DNA from: JANPIX01 sp031425195
GTDB lineage: Bacteria; Pseudomonadota; Alphaproteobacteria; Rhodobacterales; Rhodobacteraceae
Direction: 5' to 3'
DNA: 64,000 nucleotides
NCBI GenBank assembly: GCA_031425195.1
Contig: JANPIX010000032.1
Coordinates: 1-64,000, forward strand
Made by a program: the position numbers and the translations under genes. The notes under the pieces were generated by a model. It saw nothing but the letters and a program-made list of their open reading frames with translations, did no database searches and was not told the DNA's origin. This document shows positions 52,572 through 61,181 of this stretch, in pieces; the first letter of the stretch is position 1; each line of letters begins with the position of its first letter.

Positions 52572-53353
52572 TGGCGCAGGTGCAGCAGATTGCCGACGAC
52601 CGCCCTTTGCTGTCGGTGCAGGGTCTGACGAAACGATATGGCAACCGCATCGGATGTGGGGATGTGACCTTTGACCTTTATCCCGGCGAAGTGCTGGGCA
52701 TTGTCGGGGAAAGCGGTTCGGGTAAATCGACGCTGCTGTCCTGCCTTGCAGGCCATCTGCAGCCGGATGCGGGGTTGCTGCAATACGATGGCCGGGACGT
52801 CTCGACCATGGCAGAAACCGAACGTCGCAGGCTGGGCCGGACGGATTGGGCCTATGTTCACCAGAACCCGCGCGACGGGTTGCGGATGGGGGTCAGCGCC
52901 GGTGGCAACGTTGGCGAAAGGCTGATGGCGGTGGGCGCACGACATTATGGCGACATCCGCGGCAAGGCCGTCGATTGGCTGGGCCGTGTGGAAATTGCGC
53001 CTGACCGCATCGACGACCGGCCAAGTGCTTTTTCCGGCGGGATGCAGCAAAGACTGCAAATTGCGCGCAATCTGGTGACGGGGCCAAGGCTTGTGTTCAT
53101 GGACGAACCCACTGGCGGGCTTGACGTTTCCGTGCAGGCGCGGCTTCTGGATCTGTTGCGCGGGCTGGTCCGTGATCTGGGCCTGTCCGTCGTCATCGTC
53201 ACGCATGATCTGGCCGTGGTGCGGCTTTTGGCGCACAGGTTGATGGTGATGAAATCGGGCCGCGTGGTGGAACAGGGGCTGACGGATCAGGTGCTGGACG
53301 ATCCGCAACATGCCTATACACAACTCCTCGTTTCTTCTGTCTTGCAGGTATAG
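52568..53353 (+). CDS. phnK: C-P lyase ATPase-like subunit PhnK
   Basis: A 261-residue ABC-type ATPase of the PhnK group that binds the C-P lyase core rather than a membrane permease. It has Walker A GIVGESGSGKSTLL, Q-loop YVHQNPRDGLR, signature FSGGMQQRLQIA, Walker B LVFMDEPTGGLDV and the switch histidine in VTHDLAVV. The QNPRDGLRM segment is typical of PhnK. It begins at ATGATG overlapping the phnJ stop. Confidence 0.94.
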   Translation: MMAQVQQIADDRPLLSVQGLTKRYGNRIGCGDVTFDLYPGEVLGIVGESGSGKSTLLSCLAGHLQPDAGLLQYDGRDVSTMAETERRRLGRTDWAYVHQNPRDGLRMGVSAGGNVGERLMAVGARHYGDIRGKAVDWLGRVEIAPDRIDDRPSAFSGGMQQRLQIARNLVTGPRLVFMDEPTGGLDVSVQARLLDLLRGLVRDLGLSVVIVTHDLAVVRLLAHRLMVMKSGRVVEQGLTDQVLDDPQHAYTQLLVSSVLQV

Positions 53354-53357
53354 ACCC

Positions 53358-54041
53358 ATGATTCGCATCGATAACCTTTCCAAGTCATTCACACTGCACA
53401 ATCAGGGCGGCACGGTGATCCCGGTGATGGCGGGTGCCGACCTGACTGTGGCGGCGGGGGAATGTGTCGGGTTCACAGGCCGGTCAGGGGCGGGTAAATC
53501 GACGCTGATGCGCATGGTCTATGGCAATTATCTGGTGGCAGGCGGGCATCTGTTCGTGGGCGATCTTGATGTTGCGACTGCATCGCCGCGCGCGATCATT
53601 GCGCTGCGTCGGCAGACGCTTGGCTATGTGTCGCAGTTCCTGCGGGTGGTGCCCCGTGTTCCCACGATTGACGTGGTTGCCGAGCCTTTGCTGGCGCTGG
53701 GCGTGCACCCGGACCTGGCGCGCGGGCGGGCGGCGGATCTTCTGGCACGGCTGAACCTTCCCGAACGCCTGTGGGGTTTGTCGCCGACCACGTTTTCGGG
53801 CGGCGAACAGCAACGCGTGAACATCGCGCGGGGCTTTGCACACGACTATCCGGCACTTCTTCTGGATGAGCCGACGGCGAGCCTTGATCCCGCAAACCGG
53901 GATGTCGTGCTGACGCTGATCGAAGAGGCAAAGGCACGGGGGGCGGCGATCTTGGGCATCTTTCATGATGAAGGCGCGCGGGCGCGTGTCTGCGACCGTG
54001 TGATCGATGTGGCAAGTTTTGCCGCGGGGATGGCGGCATGA
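53358..54041 (+). CDS. phnL: C-P lyase ATPase-like subunit PhnL
   Basis: A 227-residue ABC-type ATPase of the PhnL group. It starts MIRIDNLSKSFTLHNQGG and has Walker A GRSGAGKSTLMRM, Q-loop YVSQFLRVVPR, signature FSGGEQQRVNIARG and Walker B LLLDEPTASLDP. With PhnK it is thought to drive turnover of the C-P lyase complex. The ATG lies four bases after the phnK stop; an in-frame upstream extension was rejected because it overlaps phnK heavily. Its stop overlaps phnN. Confidence 0.94.
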   Translation: MIRIDNLSKSFTLHNQGGTVIPVMAGADLTVAAGECVGFTGRSGAGKSTLMRMVYGNYLVAGGHLFVGDLDVATASPRAIIALRRQTLGYVSQFLRVVPRVPTIDVVAEPLLALGVHPDLARGRAADLLARLNLPERLWGLSPTTFSGGEQQRVNIARGFAHDYPALLLDEPTASLDPANRDVVLTLIEEAKARGAAILGIFHDEGARARVCDRVIDVASFAAGMAA

Positions 54042-54568
54042 TCTTTGCCGTGGTTGGCCCGTCAGGTGCGGGGAAGGATACCCTGATCGCGGGGGCGGTC
54101 GCGTCGCACCCCCGCCTGCATCTTGCGCGCCGGGTGATCACCCGCCCCGCCGACGCCGGGGGCGAGGATTTCGAGGGTGTGAATGAGGCAGAGTTTGCGC
54201 TGCGCAAGGCGCGCGGCGACTTTGCGCTTCACTGGCAGGCGCACGGACTTTGCTATGGCATACCGCGTGCCGAGGTAGAGCGGGACGGTGATATCGTTTT
54301 CAACGGAAGCCGGGCGGCGCTGGTCGCGGCGGCGGATGTGTTTCCCCACCTGCGGGTCATCATTGTCACCGCCCCCGATGCCGTTCTTGCCGCGCGACTT
54401 GCCGCGCGCGGGAGGGAGGATGAGGCGGATATTCGGACCCGGCTTGCACGGGCGGGTTTCGCGCTGCCCGGCACAATACAGGCGGCGACTGTGGTCAATG
54501 ACGGCACTGTCGATCAGGGCGTCAAGCGGCTATTGGAAGCCTTGCAGAACACAGGACACACCCGATGA
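54038..54568 (+). CDS. phnN: ribose 1,5-bisphosphate phosphokinase PhnN
   Basis: A 176-residue kinase that converts ribose 1,5-bisphosphate to PRPP, so recycling the ribose of phosphonate breakdown. The fold is that of guanylate kinase: a P-loop VGPSGAGKDTLI at the N-terminus (the KDT form is typical of PhnN), the RVITRPADAGGEDFEGV segment, and HWQAHGLCYGIP. It overlaps phnL and phnM by four bases each. Confidence 0.94.
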   Translation: MIFAVVGPSGAGKDTLIAGAVASHPRLHLARRVITRPADAGGEDFEGVNEAEFALRKARGDFALHWQAHGLCYGIPRAEVERDGDIVFNGSRAALVAAADVFPHLRVIIVTAPDAVLAARLAARGREDEADIRTRLARAGFALPGTIQAATVVNDGTVDQGVKRLLEALQNTGHTR

Positions 54569-55707
54569 CGCAAACCATTCTTGCCAACGCCTTGATCGTG
54601 CTGCCGGGCGGCACCCTGAAAGGGCAGGTTCGCCTTATTGACGGTGTCATCGCAGACATTGCCGAAGGCAATGGCGTGCCGCCCGGGGCCGTGGATTGTG
54701 AAGGCGATCTGGTGATGCCGGGGCTGGTGGAGCTTCATACCGACAATCTGGAGCGCCATATCGAACCGCGCCCCAAGGTCAACTGGCCCCATGCGGCGGC
54801 GATCATTGCGCATGACGCGGAACTGGCATCGGTGGGTATCACCACCGTGTTCGACGCCTTGCGTGTCGGGTCGGTCACGTCGAATACCAAGGCCGACTAC
54901 GGTGAATATGCGCGGGCACTGGCTAACGAAATCCTTGAGTTGCGGAACGCCGGCGCGCTGCGGATCAGCCATTTCCTGCATCTGCGCGCGGAAGTCTGTT
55001 CGGAAACGCTGATCCCGGAACTGGACAAGTTCGGCCCCGATGACCGGATCGGGATTGTCAGCCTGATGGACCATACCCCCGGCGCGCGGCAATTTCGCGA
55101 TATCACGCAGCTTCGCCATTATGTCACCGGCAAGCACGGCATCAGCCCGGCGGAATTCGAAGACCATATTGCCGGGCAAAAGGCGTTGTCCGCCCGCGTT
55201 GGCCCGGCCCATGTGGCGGCGGCTGTGGCTGCGGCGCGGCGCTATGGTGCGGTGTTGGCGAGCCATGATGACACCGAAGTTGCCCATGTCGAACAGTCTG
55301 CCCGCCACGGCGCGCATTTCGCCGAATTTCCCACCACGCTGGAGGCCGCGCAGGCCTGTGTCGATCAGGGCATCAAGGTGATGATGGGCGGACCGAACCT
55401 GATCAGGGGGGGCAGCCATTCGGGCAACGTCGCAGCGCGGGACTTGGCCGAGGCGGGGCTTCTTGACATTGTGTCGTCCGACTATGTGCCGTCGTCGCTG
55501 CTGTCATCGGCGCTGATGCTGGGCGATTTGTGGGGCGACATGGCGCGCGGTATCGCGACTGTCACCACAGCCCCGGCCCGCGCCGCCGGGTTGGCAGACC
55601 GGGGGCAAATCGCGGCAGGGGCGCGCGCCGATCTGATCCGCGTTGCGCGGTTGGGTGCGACGGGGGCGGTGCGCGGCGTCTGGGTGCAGGGCAGGCGGGT
55701 CGGCTGA
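54565..55707 (+). CDS. phnM: ribosyl-triphosphonate diphosphatase PhnM
   Basis: A 380-residue amidohydrolase-fold enzyme that removes pyrophosphate from the ribosyl phosphonate triphosphate before C-P bond cleavage. Metal-binding features include LVMPGLVELHTDNLERHIEPRP, the later VLASHDDTEVAHV histidine-aspartate loop and IVSSDYVPSSLL. It is the last gene of the phnGHIJKLNM series. No phnP, for opening the cyclic phosphate made by PhnJ, follows it. Confidence 0.95.
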   Translation: MTQTILANALIVLPGGTLKGQVRLIDGVIADIAEGNGVPPGAVDCEGDLVMPGLVELHTDNLERHIEPRPKVNWPHAAAIIAHDAELASVGITTVFDALRVGSVTSNTKADYGEYARALANEILELRNAGALRISHFLHLRAEVCSETLIPELDKFGPDDRIGIVSLMDHTPGARQFRDITQLRHYVTGKHGISPAEFEDHIAGQKALSARVGPAHVAAAVAAARRYGAVLASHDDTEVAHVEQSARHGAHFAEFPTTLEAAQACVDQGIKVMMGGPNLIRGGSHSGNVAARDLAEAGLLDIVSSDYVPSSLLSSALMLGDLWGDMARGIATVTTAPARAAGLADRGQIAAGARADLIRVARLGATGAVRGVWVQGRRVG

Positions 55708-55722
55708 CCCGCCGCTGTGGGG

Positions 55723-56376
55723 TCAGATGATCTTCTGGCCGGTCTGCGCCCAATCTTTCATGAACTGTTCCAGCCCCCTGTCGGTTAGAACGTGGCTGGC
55801 CAAACTTTTGATCACTGCTGGCGGGGCGGTCACGACATCGGCCCCGATCAGGGCGCAATCCTTGACGTGGTTTGCGGTGCGGATCGAGGCGGCAAGGATC
55901 TGGGTCTTGAAATCATAGTTGTCATAGATCGTGCGAATGTCGCCGATCAGGTCAAGCCCGTCGATGTTGATGTCGTCAAGCCGCCCAACAAAAGGTGAGA
56001 TGTAGGTAGCCCCGGCCTTGGCCGCGATCAGCGCCTGATTTGCACTGAAACACAGGGTCACGTTCACCATGAAGCCATCATCGCTCAGCGTCTTGCAGGT
56101 TTTCAGGCCGTCCCATGTCAGCGGCACCTTGACCACGATGTTCGTCGCAATTTCGGCCAGCTTGCGGCCTTCGGCGATCATGTCTTCGGCCTTGAGCGCC
56201 ACCACCTCCGCAGAAACGGGGCCTGACACGATCGAACAGATTTCGCGCGTCACTTCAACAATGTTGCGCCCTGACTTGAGGATCAGAGAGGGGTTGGTCG
56301 TGACCCCATCGACCATGCCAAGGTCGTTCAGTTCGGCAATAGCCGCGACATCGGCGGTATCAACAAAGAATTTCAT
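55723..56376 (-). CDS. fsa: fructose-6-phosphate aldolase/transaldolase-like protein
   Basis: A 217-residue short transaldolase of the TalC/FSA (MipB) type. It begins MKFFVDTADVAAIAELNDLG and has DGVTTNPSLILKSG, the Schiff-base lysine in NIVVKVPLTWDGL, and FSANQALIAAKAGATYISPF. It either exchanges three-carbon units between sugar phosphates (pentose phosphate pathway) or cleaves fructose 6-phosphate; sequence alone does not decide. AAGGA precedes the ATG at 56376. It is convergent with phnM. Confidence 0.9.
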   Translation of the reverse strand: MKFFVDTADVAAIAELNDLGMVDGVTTNPSLILKSGRNIVEVTREICSIVSGPVSAEVVALKAEDMIAEGRKLAEIATNIVVKVPLTWDGLKTCKTLSDDGFMVNVTLCFSANQALIAAKAGATYISPFVGRLDDINIDGLDLIGDIRTIYDNYDFKTQILAASIRTANHVKDCALIGADVVTAPPAVIKSLASHVLTDRGLEQFMKDWAQTGQKII

Positions 56377-56457
56377 CAGTCGCATCCTTACTGGTCGGTC
56401 GGGTTTCAGGCTGATAATAGCGCAAAGATCATCCGGGCGAAAGGCAAAGGGGCGCGA

Positions 56458-58662
56458 GTGCAAGACACTTTGGCGGCAGATTTCTATCCCGAAGGCGCAT
56501 TGATCGGGGTTCTGACGACCGAACCGCTTGGCCGCGTGCTGGACTACAAGGCGGGTGAGGGCGGTGTCTTTCTGGGCGCTTACGTCGAAGTTCCGCTGGG
56601 GCCACGGCGGGTGTTGGGCGTGGTCTGGGGGCCGGGGCGCGGCGATTTCGACCCGGCGAAAATTCGCACGATATCGCGCGTTCTGGACGTGGCACCAATG
56701 CGCGACGAATTGCGCGCCTTTCTGGGCCGCGCCGCCGATTACACCCTGACGCCACTTGGCGCGATGCTGCGGCTGGCCACCCGCGCGCCAGGACTGGGCG
56801 AGCCGCCGTCGATGCGGCGCATCTACCGGTTGGGCGGGGCCGAGCCTGACCGCATGACCGACGCGCGGGCGCGGGTTCTTGATGCTTTGGCGGCGTTTGG
56901 GGGCGCTGCGGTGACGCTTGGTGAACTGGCCGCCGAAGCCGGGGTTGGTGCGGGCGTGATCAAGGGGTTGGTGGCGTCCGGTGCGGTGATCGAGGGTGAT
57001 GCGCCGCGCGATCTGCCCTTTCCCCGGCTGGACACCACCCGCAGGGCCGATCTGCAGGGTGATCAGATTGCCGCAGGTGATGCGCTGGTGGCCAGCGTGG
57101 CGATGGGCGGATTCGCGGCGACGCTGTTGAAGGGCGTCACCGGTTCGGGCAAGACCGAGGTGTATCTGGAGGCTGTTGCCGAATGTCTGCGCGCCGGGCG
57201 GCAGGCGCTTGTCCTGCTGCCGGAAATTGCATTGACGGGCGAGTTTCTGGCCCGGGTGGAGGCGCGGTTCGGGGCCTTGCCTGCGGAATGGCATTCGGGC
57301 GTGACCATGACGGAACGCCGCCGCGTGTGGCGCATGGTGGCGGGCGGGCATGCGCAGCTTGTGGTCGGCGCGCGGTCAGCACTGTTTTTGCCGTTTCAGG
57401 AACTGGGGCTGATCGTCGTCGATGAAGAACATGACACGTCCTACAAGCAGGAAGACGGTGTGTTGTACCATGCGCGCGACATGGCCGTGCTGCGGGCGGC
57501 GATCACGGGGTGTGCCGTTGTGCTCGCATCGGCCACGCCTTCGCTTGAAACTTGGGCCAACGTGGAGGCGGGAAAATATGCGCGTCTTGATCTGGGGGCG
57601 CGGTTCGGCGCGGCCGAGATGCCGGATCTGCGCGCCATCGACATGCGGGGCGAGAAACTGGCCAACAACCGGTGGATGTCGGACACGCTGGCCGGGGCCG
57701 TCCGGTTGCGGGTGGCGGCGGGCGAACAGGCCCTGTTGTTCCTGAACCGGCGCGGTTTTGCCCCGGTGACGCTGTGCCGGGCCTGCGGGCATCAGGTGGG
57801 TTGTGACGATTGCGACGCACGGATGGTTGAACACCGTTTTCTGAAGCGGCTTGTCTGCCATCAGTGCGGTGCGACGAAACCCGTGCCCGTGGCCTGCCCC
57901 GCCTGCCGGGTAGAGGGGCGGATGGCCCCGGTTGGCCCCGGTGTCGAACGGCTTGCCGAAGAAGTGGCGGCCCTGTTTCCTGACGCGCGGGTGGCTGTGC
58001 TGTCGTCCGATCTGTTCGGATCGGCGCGGGCTTTGAAAGAGCAGATCACGGCCATCGCGCAGGGCGGGGCCGATATCATCATCGGCACGCAGATCGTGGC
58101 CAAGGGGCACAACTTTCCGCTGTTGACGCTTGTCGGGGTGATCGACGCGGACCTTGGCCTGCAGGGGTCGGACCTGCGGGCGGCAGAGCGCACGTTTCAA
58201 TTGATGCGGCAGGTGTCTGGCCGTGCGGGCCGCACCGCCGAACGGCGGGGGGTTGCCTTGCTGCAGACCCATCAGCCCGAACACCCGGTGATCCGGGCCA
58301 TTCTGGGCGGCGACGAAGAGGCGTTCTGGCGCGCCGAGGCGGCGGAGCGCAGGCTGGCCGGGGTGCCCCCTTACGGCCGCATGGCGGCGATCATTCTGTC
58401 AGGGCCGGACGTGGCGAAGGTTTTCGATCTTGGTGCGGAACTGGCGCGGCGTGATGAACCCCTGCGCCGGATCGGCGCACAGGTGTTCGGCCCCGCCCCG
58501 GCCCCCATCGCCCGGGTACGTGGCAGGCATCGCGTGCGCCTGCTGGTCAAGGCGGAAAAGAATGCCCCCCTGCAGGCGGCGCTTGCGGCTTGGGTCGGGC
58601 AGTTCAAGGTGCCGGGTGCGCTGCGGCTTGCCATCGACATCGATCCGCAGAGTTTTCTATAG
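56458..58662 (+). CDS. priA: primosomal replication restart helicase PriA
   Basis: A 734-residue superfamily 2 helicase that reloads the replisome at stalled forks. The N-terminal DNA-binding part leads to Walker A KGVTGSGKTEVY (about residues 224-235), Walker B VVDEEHDTSYKQ, and later helicase motifs (ASATPSLETW, GTQIVAKGHNFP, RAGRTAERRG). A zinc-binding region with eight cysteines in CxxC pairs (CRACGHQVGCDDC, CHQCG, CPAC) sits between the helicase lobes. The start is GTG at 56458. Upstream is the divergent aldolase gene. Confidence 0.95.
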   Translation: MQDTLAADFYPEGALIGVLTTEPLGRVLDYKAGEGGVFLGAYVEVPLGPRRVLGVVWGPGRGDFDPAKIRTISRVLDVAPMRDELRAFLGRAADYTLTPLGAMLRLATRAPGLGEPPSMRRIYRLGGAEPDRMTDARARVLDALAAFGGAAVTLGELAAEAGVGAGVIKGLVASGAVIEGDAPRDLPFPRLDTTRRADLQGDQIAAGDALVASVAMGGFAATLLKGVTGSGKTEVYLEAVAECLRAGRQALVLLPEIALTGEFLARVEARFGALPAEWHSGVTMTERRRVWRMVAGGHAQLVVGARSALFLPFQELGLIVVDEEHDTSYKQEDGVLYHARDMAVLRAAITGCAVVLASATPSLETWANVEAGKYARLDLGARFGAAEMPDLRAIDMRGEKLANNRWMSDTLAGAVRLRVAAGEQALLFLNRRGFAPVTLCRACGHQVGCDDCDARMVEHRFLKRLVCHQCGATKPVPVACPACRVEGRMAPVGPGVERLAEEVAALFPDARVAVLSSDLFGSARALKEQITAIAQGGADIIIGTQIVAKGHNFPLLTLVGVIDADLGLQGSDLRAAERTFQLMRQVSGRAGRTAERRGVALLQTHQPEHPVIRAILGGDEEAFWRAEAAERRLAGVPPYGRMAAIILSGPDVAKVFDLGAELARRDEPLRRIGAQVFGPAPAPIARVRGRHRVRLLVKAEKNAPLQAALAAWVGQFKVPGALRLAIDIDPQSFL

Positions 58663-58742
58663 CGCCCCCGCCTTGCCCGCACGACTTGACCGCGGGCCGC
58701 CCTGCGCCTATCGCCGGGGCTGACGCAAGACAGGACGCGACG

Positions 58743-59615
58743 ATGACCACTTATACCGCCTTGACCACCATTCCCGGCGAAGACCTTGCCAATCAGCTTG
58801 CCGCCGCGATTGAAAAGATGGTCCCCGCACCCGTTGGGGTTGGCGTGTTCGAAATCGAAGACGACTCTGGTTTGTGGGAAATCGGCGCGTATTTCGTCGG
58901 GCCACCGAACGAGGCTGTGCTGGACGTGTTGGCCATGGCCATGGGGGCCAAGCCATTCGTTGTATCGGAACTGCCTGAAATCGATTGGGTCGCCAAGGTG
59001 CGCCGTGAATTGTCGCCTGTCGATGCGGGGCGGTTCTTTGTCTATGGCAGCCATGATGCCGACAAGGTGCCCGAAGGCCGAGTCGCCTTGCAGATCGAGG
59101 CGACGGTGGCGTTCGGCACGGGTCACCATGGCACCACGCTGGGTTGCCTGCGCGCGTTTGACCGGCTGCTGGATCAGGGGTTTCGTCCGACCAATGTGGC
59201 GGACATTGGCTGCGGCACAGCGGTGCTGGCGCTGGCTGCGGCGGCGACATTGCCCGATGCCGCTATTCTGGCGAGCGACATCGATATGGTCGCAGTCGAT
59301 GTGGCCCGCGCCAATGTCGCGATCAACGGGCTGCAAGGGTGCGTGACCTGTCTGGAGGCCGCCGGGTTCAGCCATCCGACGATTGCCGCAGCGGCACCGT
59401 TCGATCTGGTGTTTGCCAACATCCTGAAGGGCCCATTGATCGAACTTGCGCCTGACATGGCGCGCCATATGGCACAGGCCGGGTTGGTGATATTGTCAGG
59501 CCTTCTGGTGGTTCAGGCCGACAGCATCATCGCGGCCTATGCGAAGGTCGGTTTCGTCCTCCAATCACGTGAAGATCTTGGGGAATGGTCTGCTTTGGTG
59601 CTGTCCCGCACCTGA
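58743..59615 (+). CDS. prmA: ribosomal protein L11 methyltransferase
   Basis: A 290-residue SAM-dependent methyltransferase that trimethylates ribosomal protein L11. It has a small N-terminal recognition domain (about residues 1-110) and a Rossmann methyltransferase domain with ATVAFGTGHHGTTLGCL, NVADIGCGTAVLALAAA (SAM binding) and FDLVFANILKGPLIELAP, which is the PrmA form of the catalytic NxL motif. The ATG at 58743 fits the family length; an upstream in-frame extension of 51 codons was rejected. Confidence 0.93.
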   Translation: MTTYTALTTIPGEDLANQLAAAIEKMVPAPVGVGVFEIEDDSGLWEIGAYFVGPPNEAVLDVLAMAMGAKPFVVSELPEIDWVAKVRRELSPVDAGRFFVYGSHDADKVPEGRVALQIEATVAFGTGHHGTTLGCLRAFDRLLDQGFRPTNVADIGCGTAVLALAAAATLPDAAILASDIDMVAVDVARANVAINGLQGCVTCLEAAGFSHPTIAAAAPFDLVFANILKGPLIELAPDMARHMAQAGLVILSGLLVVQADSIIAAYAKVGFVLQSREDLGEWSALVLSRT

Positions 59616-59689
59616 CGCCGCGCCTTAATGGGGACACATTTCAGCCATACCTTCGACCCCGTTCAAACGCGGGAATCAGGAGCGTGGCT

Positions 59690-60028
59690 ATGAAAGACCC
59701 GAACATGGATGAATTTCATGATCGCGTGGCCAAGATTCAGCGCGATCATTCCAAAGGTTACGGGATGGAGGCTGCGGGCACGCTTGGCCGTTCGTCCACA
59801 CGCCGCCGGTCAGGGCGCCAGATCCCTGTGCTGGGGCCATTGCTTGTCATTCTGGTCTGTGGCCTTGCGCTCAAATCGTTTCTGCATGCCCGCATCGGGG
59901 AAGACCTGTACAATCAGCGGGTGGCGCAACTGGAATCCGGTCAGGCGATGGATCAGATTGGCGCTTTTCTGATGAAGGCCGATCCGGTCACGCTGGCCCT
60001 GTCGGCGCAGATCAGCAAACTTTGGTAA
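59690..60028 (+). CDS. small single-pass membrane protein, unknown
   Basis: A 112-residue protein starting MKDPNMDEFHDRVAKIQRDH. The first 43 residues are polar and basic (RSSTRRRSGRQ), then one hydrophobic segment (PVLGPLLVILVCGLALKSFL, about residues 46-65), then a soluble helical tail. This suggests a cytoplasmic N-terminus, one membrane helix and a periplasmic tail. CAGGAG lies before the ATG; a second ATG five codons on is possible. I do not recognise a family, though small proteins of this shape occur in related genomes. Confidence 0.6.
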   Translation: MKDPNMDEFHDRVAKIQRDHSKGYGMEAAGTLGRSSTRRRSGRQIPVLGPLLVILVCGLALKSFLHARIGEDLYNQRVAQLESGQAMDQIGAFLMKADPVTLALSAQISKLW

Positions 60029-60069
60029 GCCGTCAGGGATTTGCCAGTGACGTAGCCCAGGAAAAGCGA

Positions 60070-60095
60070 AAGCCGCACCCAATGGAATGCGGCTT
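60070..60095. terminator. hairpin between convergent genes
   Basis: AAGCCGCA (60070-60077) pairs with TGCGGCTT (60088-60095) around a ten-base loop. Read on the minus strand it is followed by a T-rich tail (TCGCTTTTCC), so it most likely ends the DUF1127 transcript; it may also serve the plus-strand gene. Confidence 0.6.
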
Positions 60096-60112
60096 CTTGC
60101 CTCTCGACCACC

Positions 60113-60128
60113 CCCGCCAGATGGCGGG
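60113..60128. terminator. second hairpin downstream of the DUF1127 gene
   Basis: CCCGCC and GGCGGG pair around AGAT, 17 bases after the DUF1127 stop on the minus strand. Together with 60070-60095 it gives the DUF1127 mRNA a double-hairpin 3' end. Confidence 0.45.
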
Positions 60129-60144
60129 CCGTGCCGTTCAGAGA

Positions 60145-60357
60145 TCAGACGCGCGGTGCGCTGATCAACTCGATGTCGCCGCGGCACAGGCCGATGTCGT
60201 CCAATTCGCGGTCCGACAATTTGCCCAGTGCAGCGCGGGTAACGCGGGCATCATTCCAGGCGCCGATTGCGCCAAAAATTCCGCTCACGCCCTGAATGGC
60301 GCGGTAGGTCGTGATGGCTCCGAACGGGGCCGGGCGGCTCGTTTCGATGGCGGCCAT
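60145..60357 (-). CDS. DUF1127 small protein
   Basis: A 70-residue basic protein whose C-terminal part is a DUF1127 domain: WNDARVTRAALGKLSDRELDDIGLCRGDIELI, with the conserved LSDREL-x-DIG core. Members in Rhodobacter sphaeroides are stress-induced and one (CcaF1) binds RNA, affecting sRNA maturation and mRNA stability. A similar role is possible here. AAAAGGA lies before the ATG at 60355-60357; six upstream in-frame codons were left out. A double hairpin follows the stop. Confidence 0.85.
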   Translation of the reverse strand: MAAIETSRPAPFGAITTYRAIQGVSGIFGAIGAWNDARVTRAALGKLSDRELDDIGLCRGDIELISAPRV

Positions 60358-60434
60358 GACGATTATCCTTTTCAATACTGCTTACGTTCCGGGCGTTTTT
60401 ACCCGATGAAAGGCAGATAGTTTGGCACAGATCG

Positions 60435-60472
60435 AAACGCAAGGAATGTGGCGACATGGCTGCCTTGCGTTT
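60435..60472. promoter_or_regulatory. 10-bp inverted repeat upstream of the DUF1127 gene
   Basis: AAACGCAAGG (60435-60444) and CCTTGCGTTT (60463-60472) are perfect inverted repeats separated by 18 bases, about 80 bases before the DUF1127 ATG. On the minus strand TTGCGT from the near arm lies 17 bases before TATCTG, a plausible promoter, so the repeat may be an operator. The rest of the 295-base space (60358-60652) shows no gene. Confidence 0.45.
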
Positions 60473-60652
60473 ATTGCATAGCGGCAGACACAATAACGTC
60501 ATGATTTCAAGGTTGTCCGGCAATACGTCGTGCCCAGATCACGGGTTGTCGGATTCCACCCTCGGGGTGCCAGCCCCTGCAGAAGCCCGGATTTCGATTG
60601 GCGGATGTTCCCCCTTCGTGCTAACCATCCTGAAACTGCGATGGGGGCTGGC

Positions 60653-61171
60653 ATGCGGGTAATCGGAATTGATCCCGGCCTTCGAAATCTGGGATGGGGC
60701 GTGATCGACGTTGCAGGGTCACGGCTCAGCCACGTTGCCAACGGCATCTGTCATTCGGCCCCCGGCAGTGATGAGGGTGATCTGGCCGACCGTCTTTTGT
60801 CGCTTTACACCCAGTTGACCGAGGTCATGCGCATGTATGCACCCGATACGGCGGCGGTGGAGCATACGTTTGTGAACAAGGATGCGGTCGCGACACTGAA
60901 ACTGGGGCAGGCGCGGGGCATCGCCCTTCTGGTTCCGGCGCAGGCCGGGCTGCGAGTCGGGGAATATGCCCCCAATGCCGTGAAAAAGACTGTGGTTGGT
61001 GTTGGTCATGCCGCCAAGGTGCAGGTTGACCATATGGTGCGCCTGCATCTGCCAGGCGTGGTGATCGCAGGGCCGGATGCGGCCGATGCGCTGGCAATCG
61101 CGATTTGCCACGCGCATCATCAGCAATCGGCAGGCCGCCTGCAGGCGGCGTTGGCAAAGGCCGGGGGATAA
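60653..61171 (+). CDS. ruvC: Holliday junction endonuclease RuvC
   Basis: A 172-residue RuvC that cuts Holliday junctions during recombination repair. It begins MRVIGIDPGLRNLGWGVID with the first catalytic aspartate (D7), then VEHTFVNKDAVATLKLGQAR with the catalytic glutamate, and GPDAADALAIAICHAH with the last acidic pair. All four acidic residues are present. It is the first gene of ruvC-ruvA-ruvB. ATG at 60653 was chosen because the family starts there; an ATG four codons upstream is possible. Confidence 0.95.
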   Translation: MRVIGIDPGLRNLGWGVIDVAGSRLSHVANGICHSAPGSDEGDLADRLLSLYTQLTEVMRMYAPDTAAVEHTFVNKDAVATLKLGQARGIALLVPAQAGLRVGEYAPNAVKKTVVGVGHAAKVQVDHMVRLHLPGVVIAGPDAADALAIAICHAHHQQSAGRLQAALAKAGG

Positions 61172-61181
61172 TGGCGCAGGC

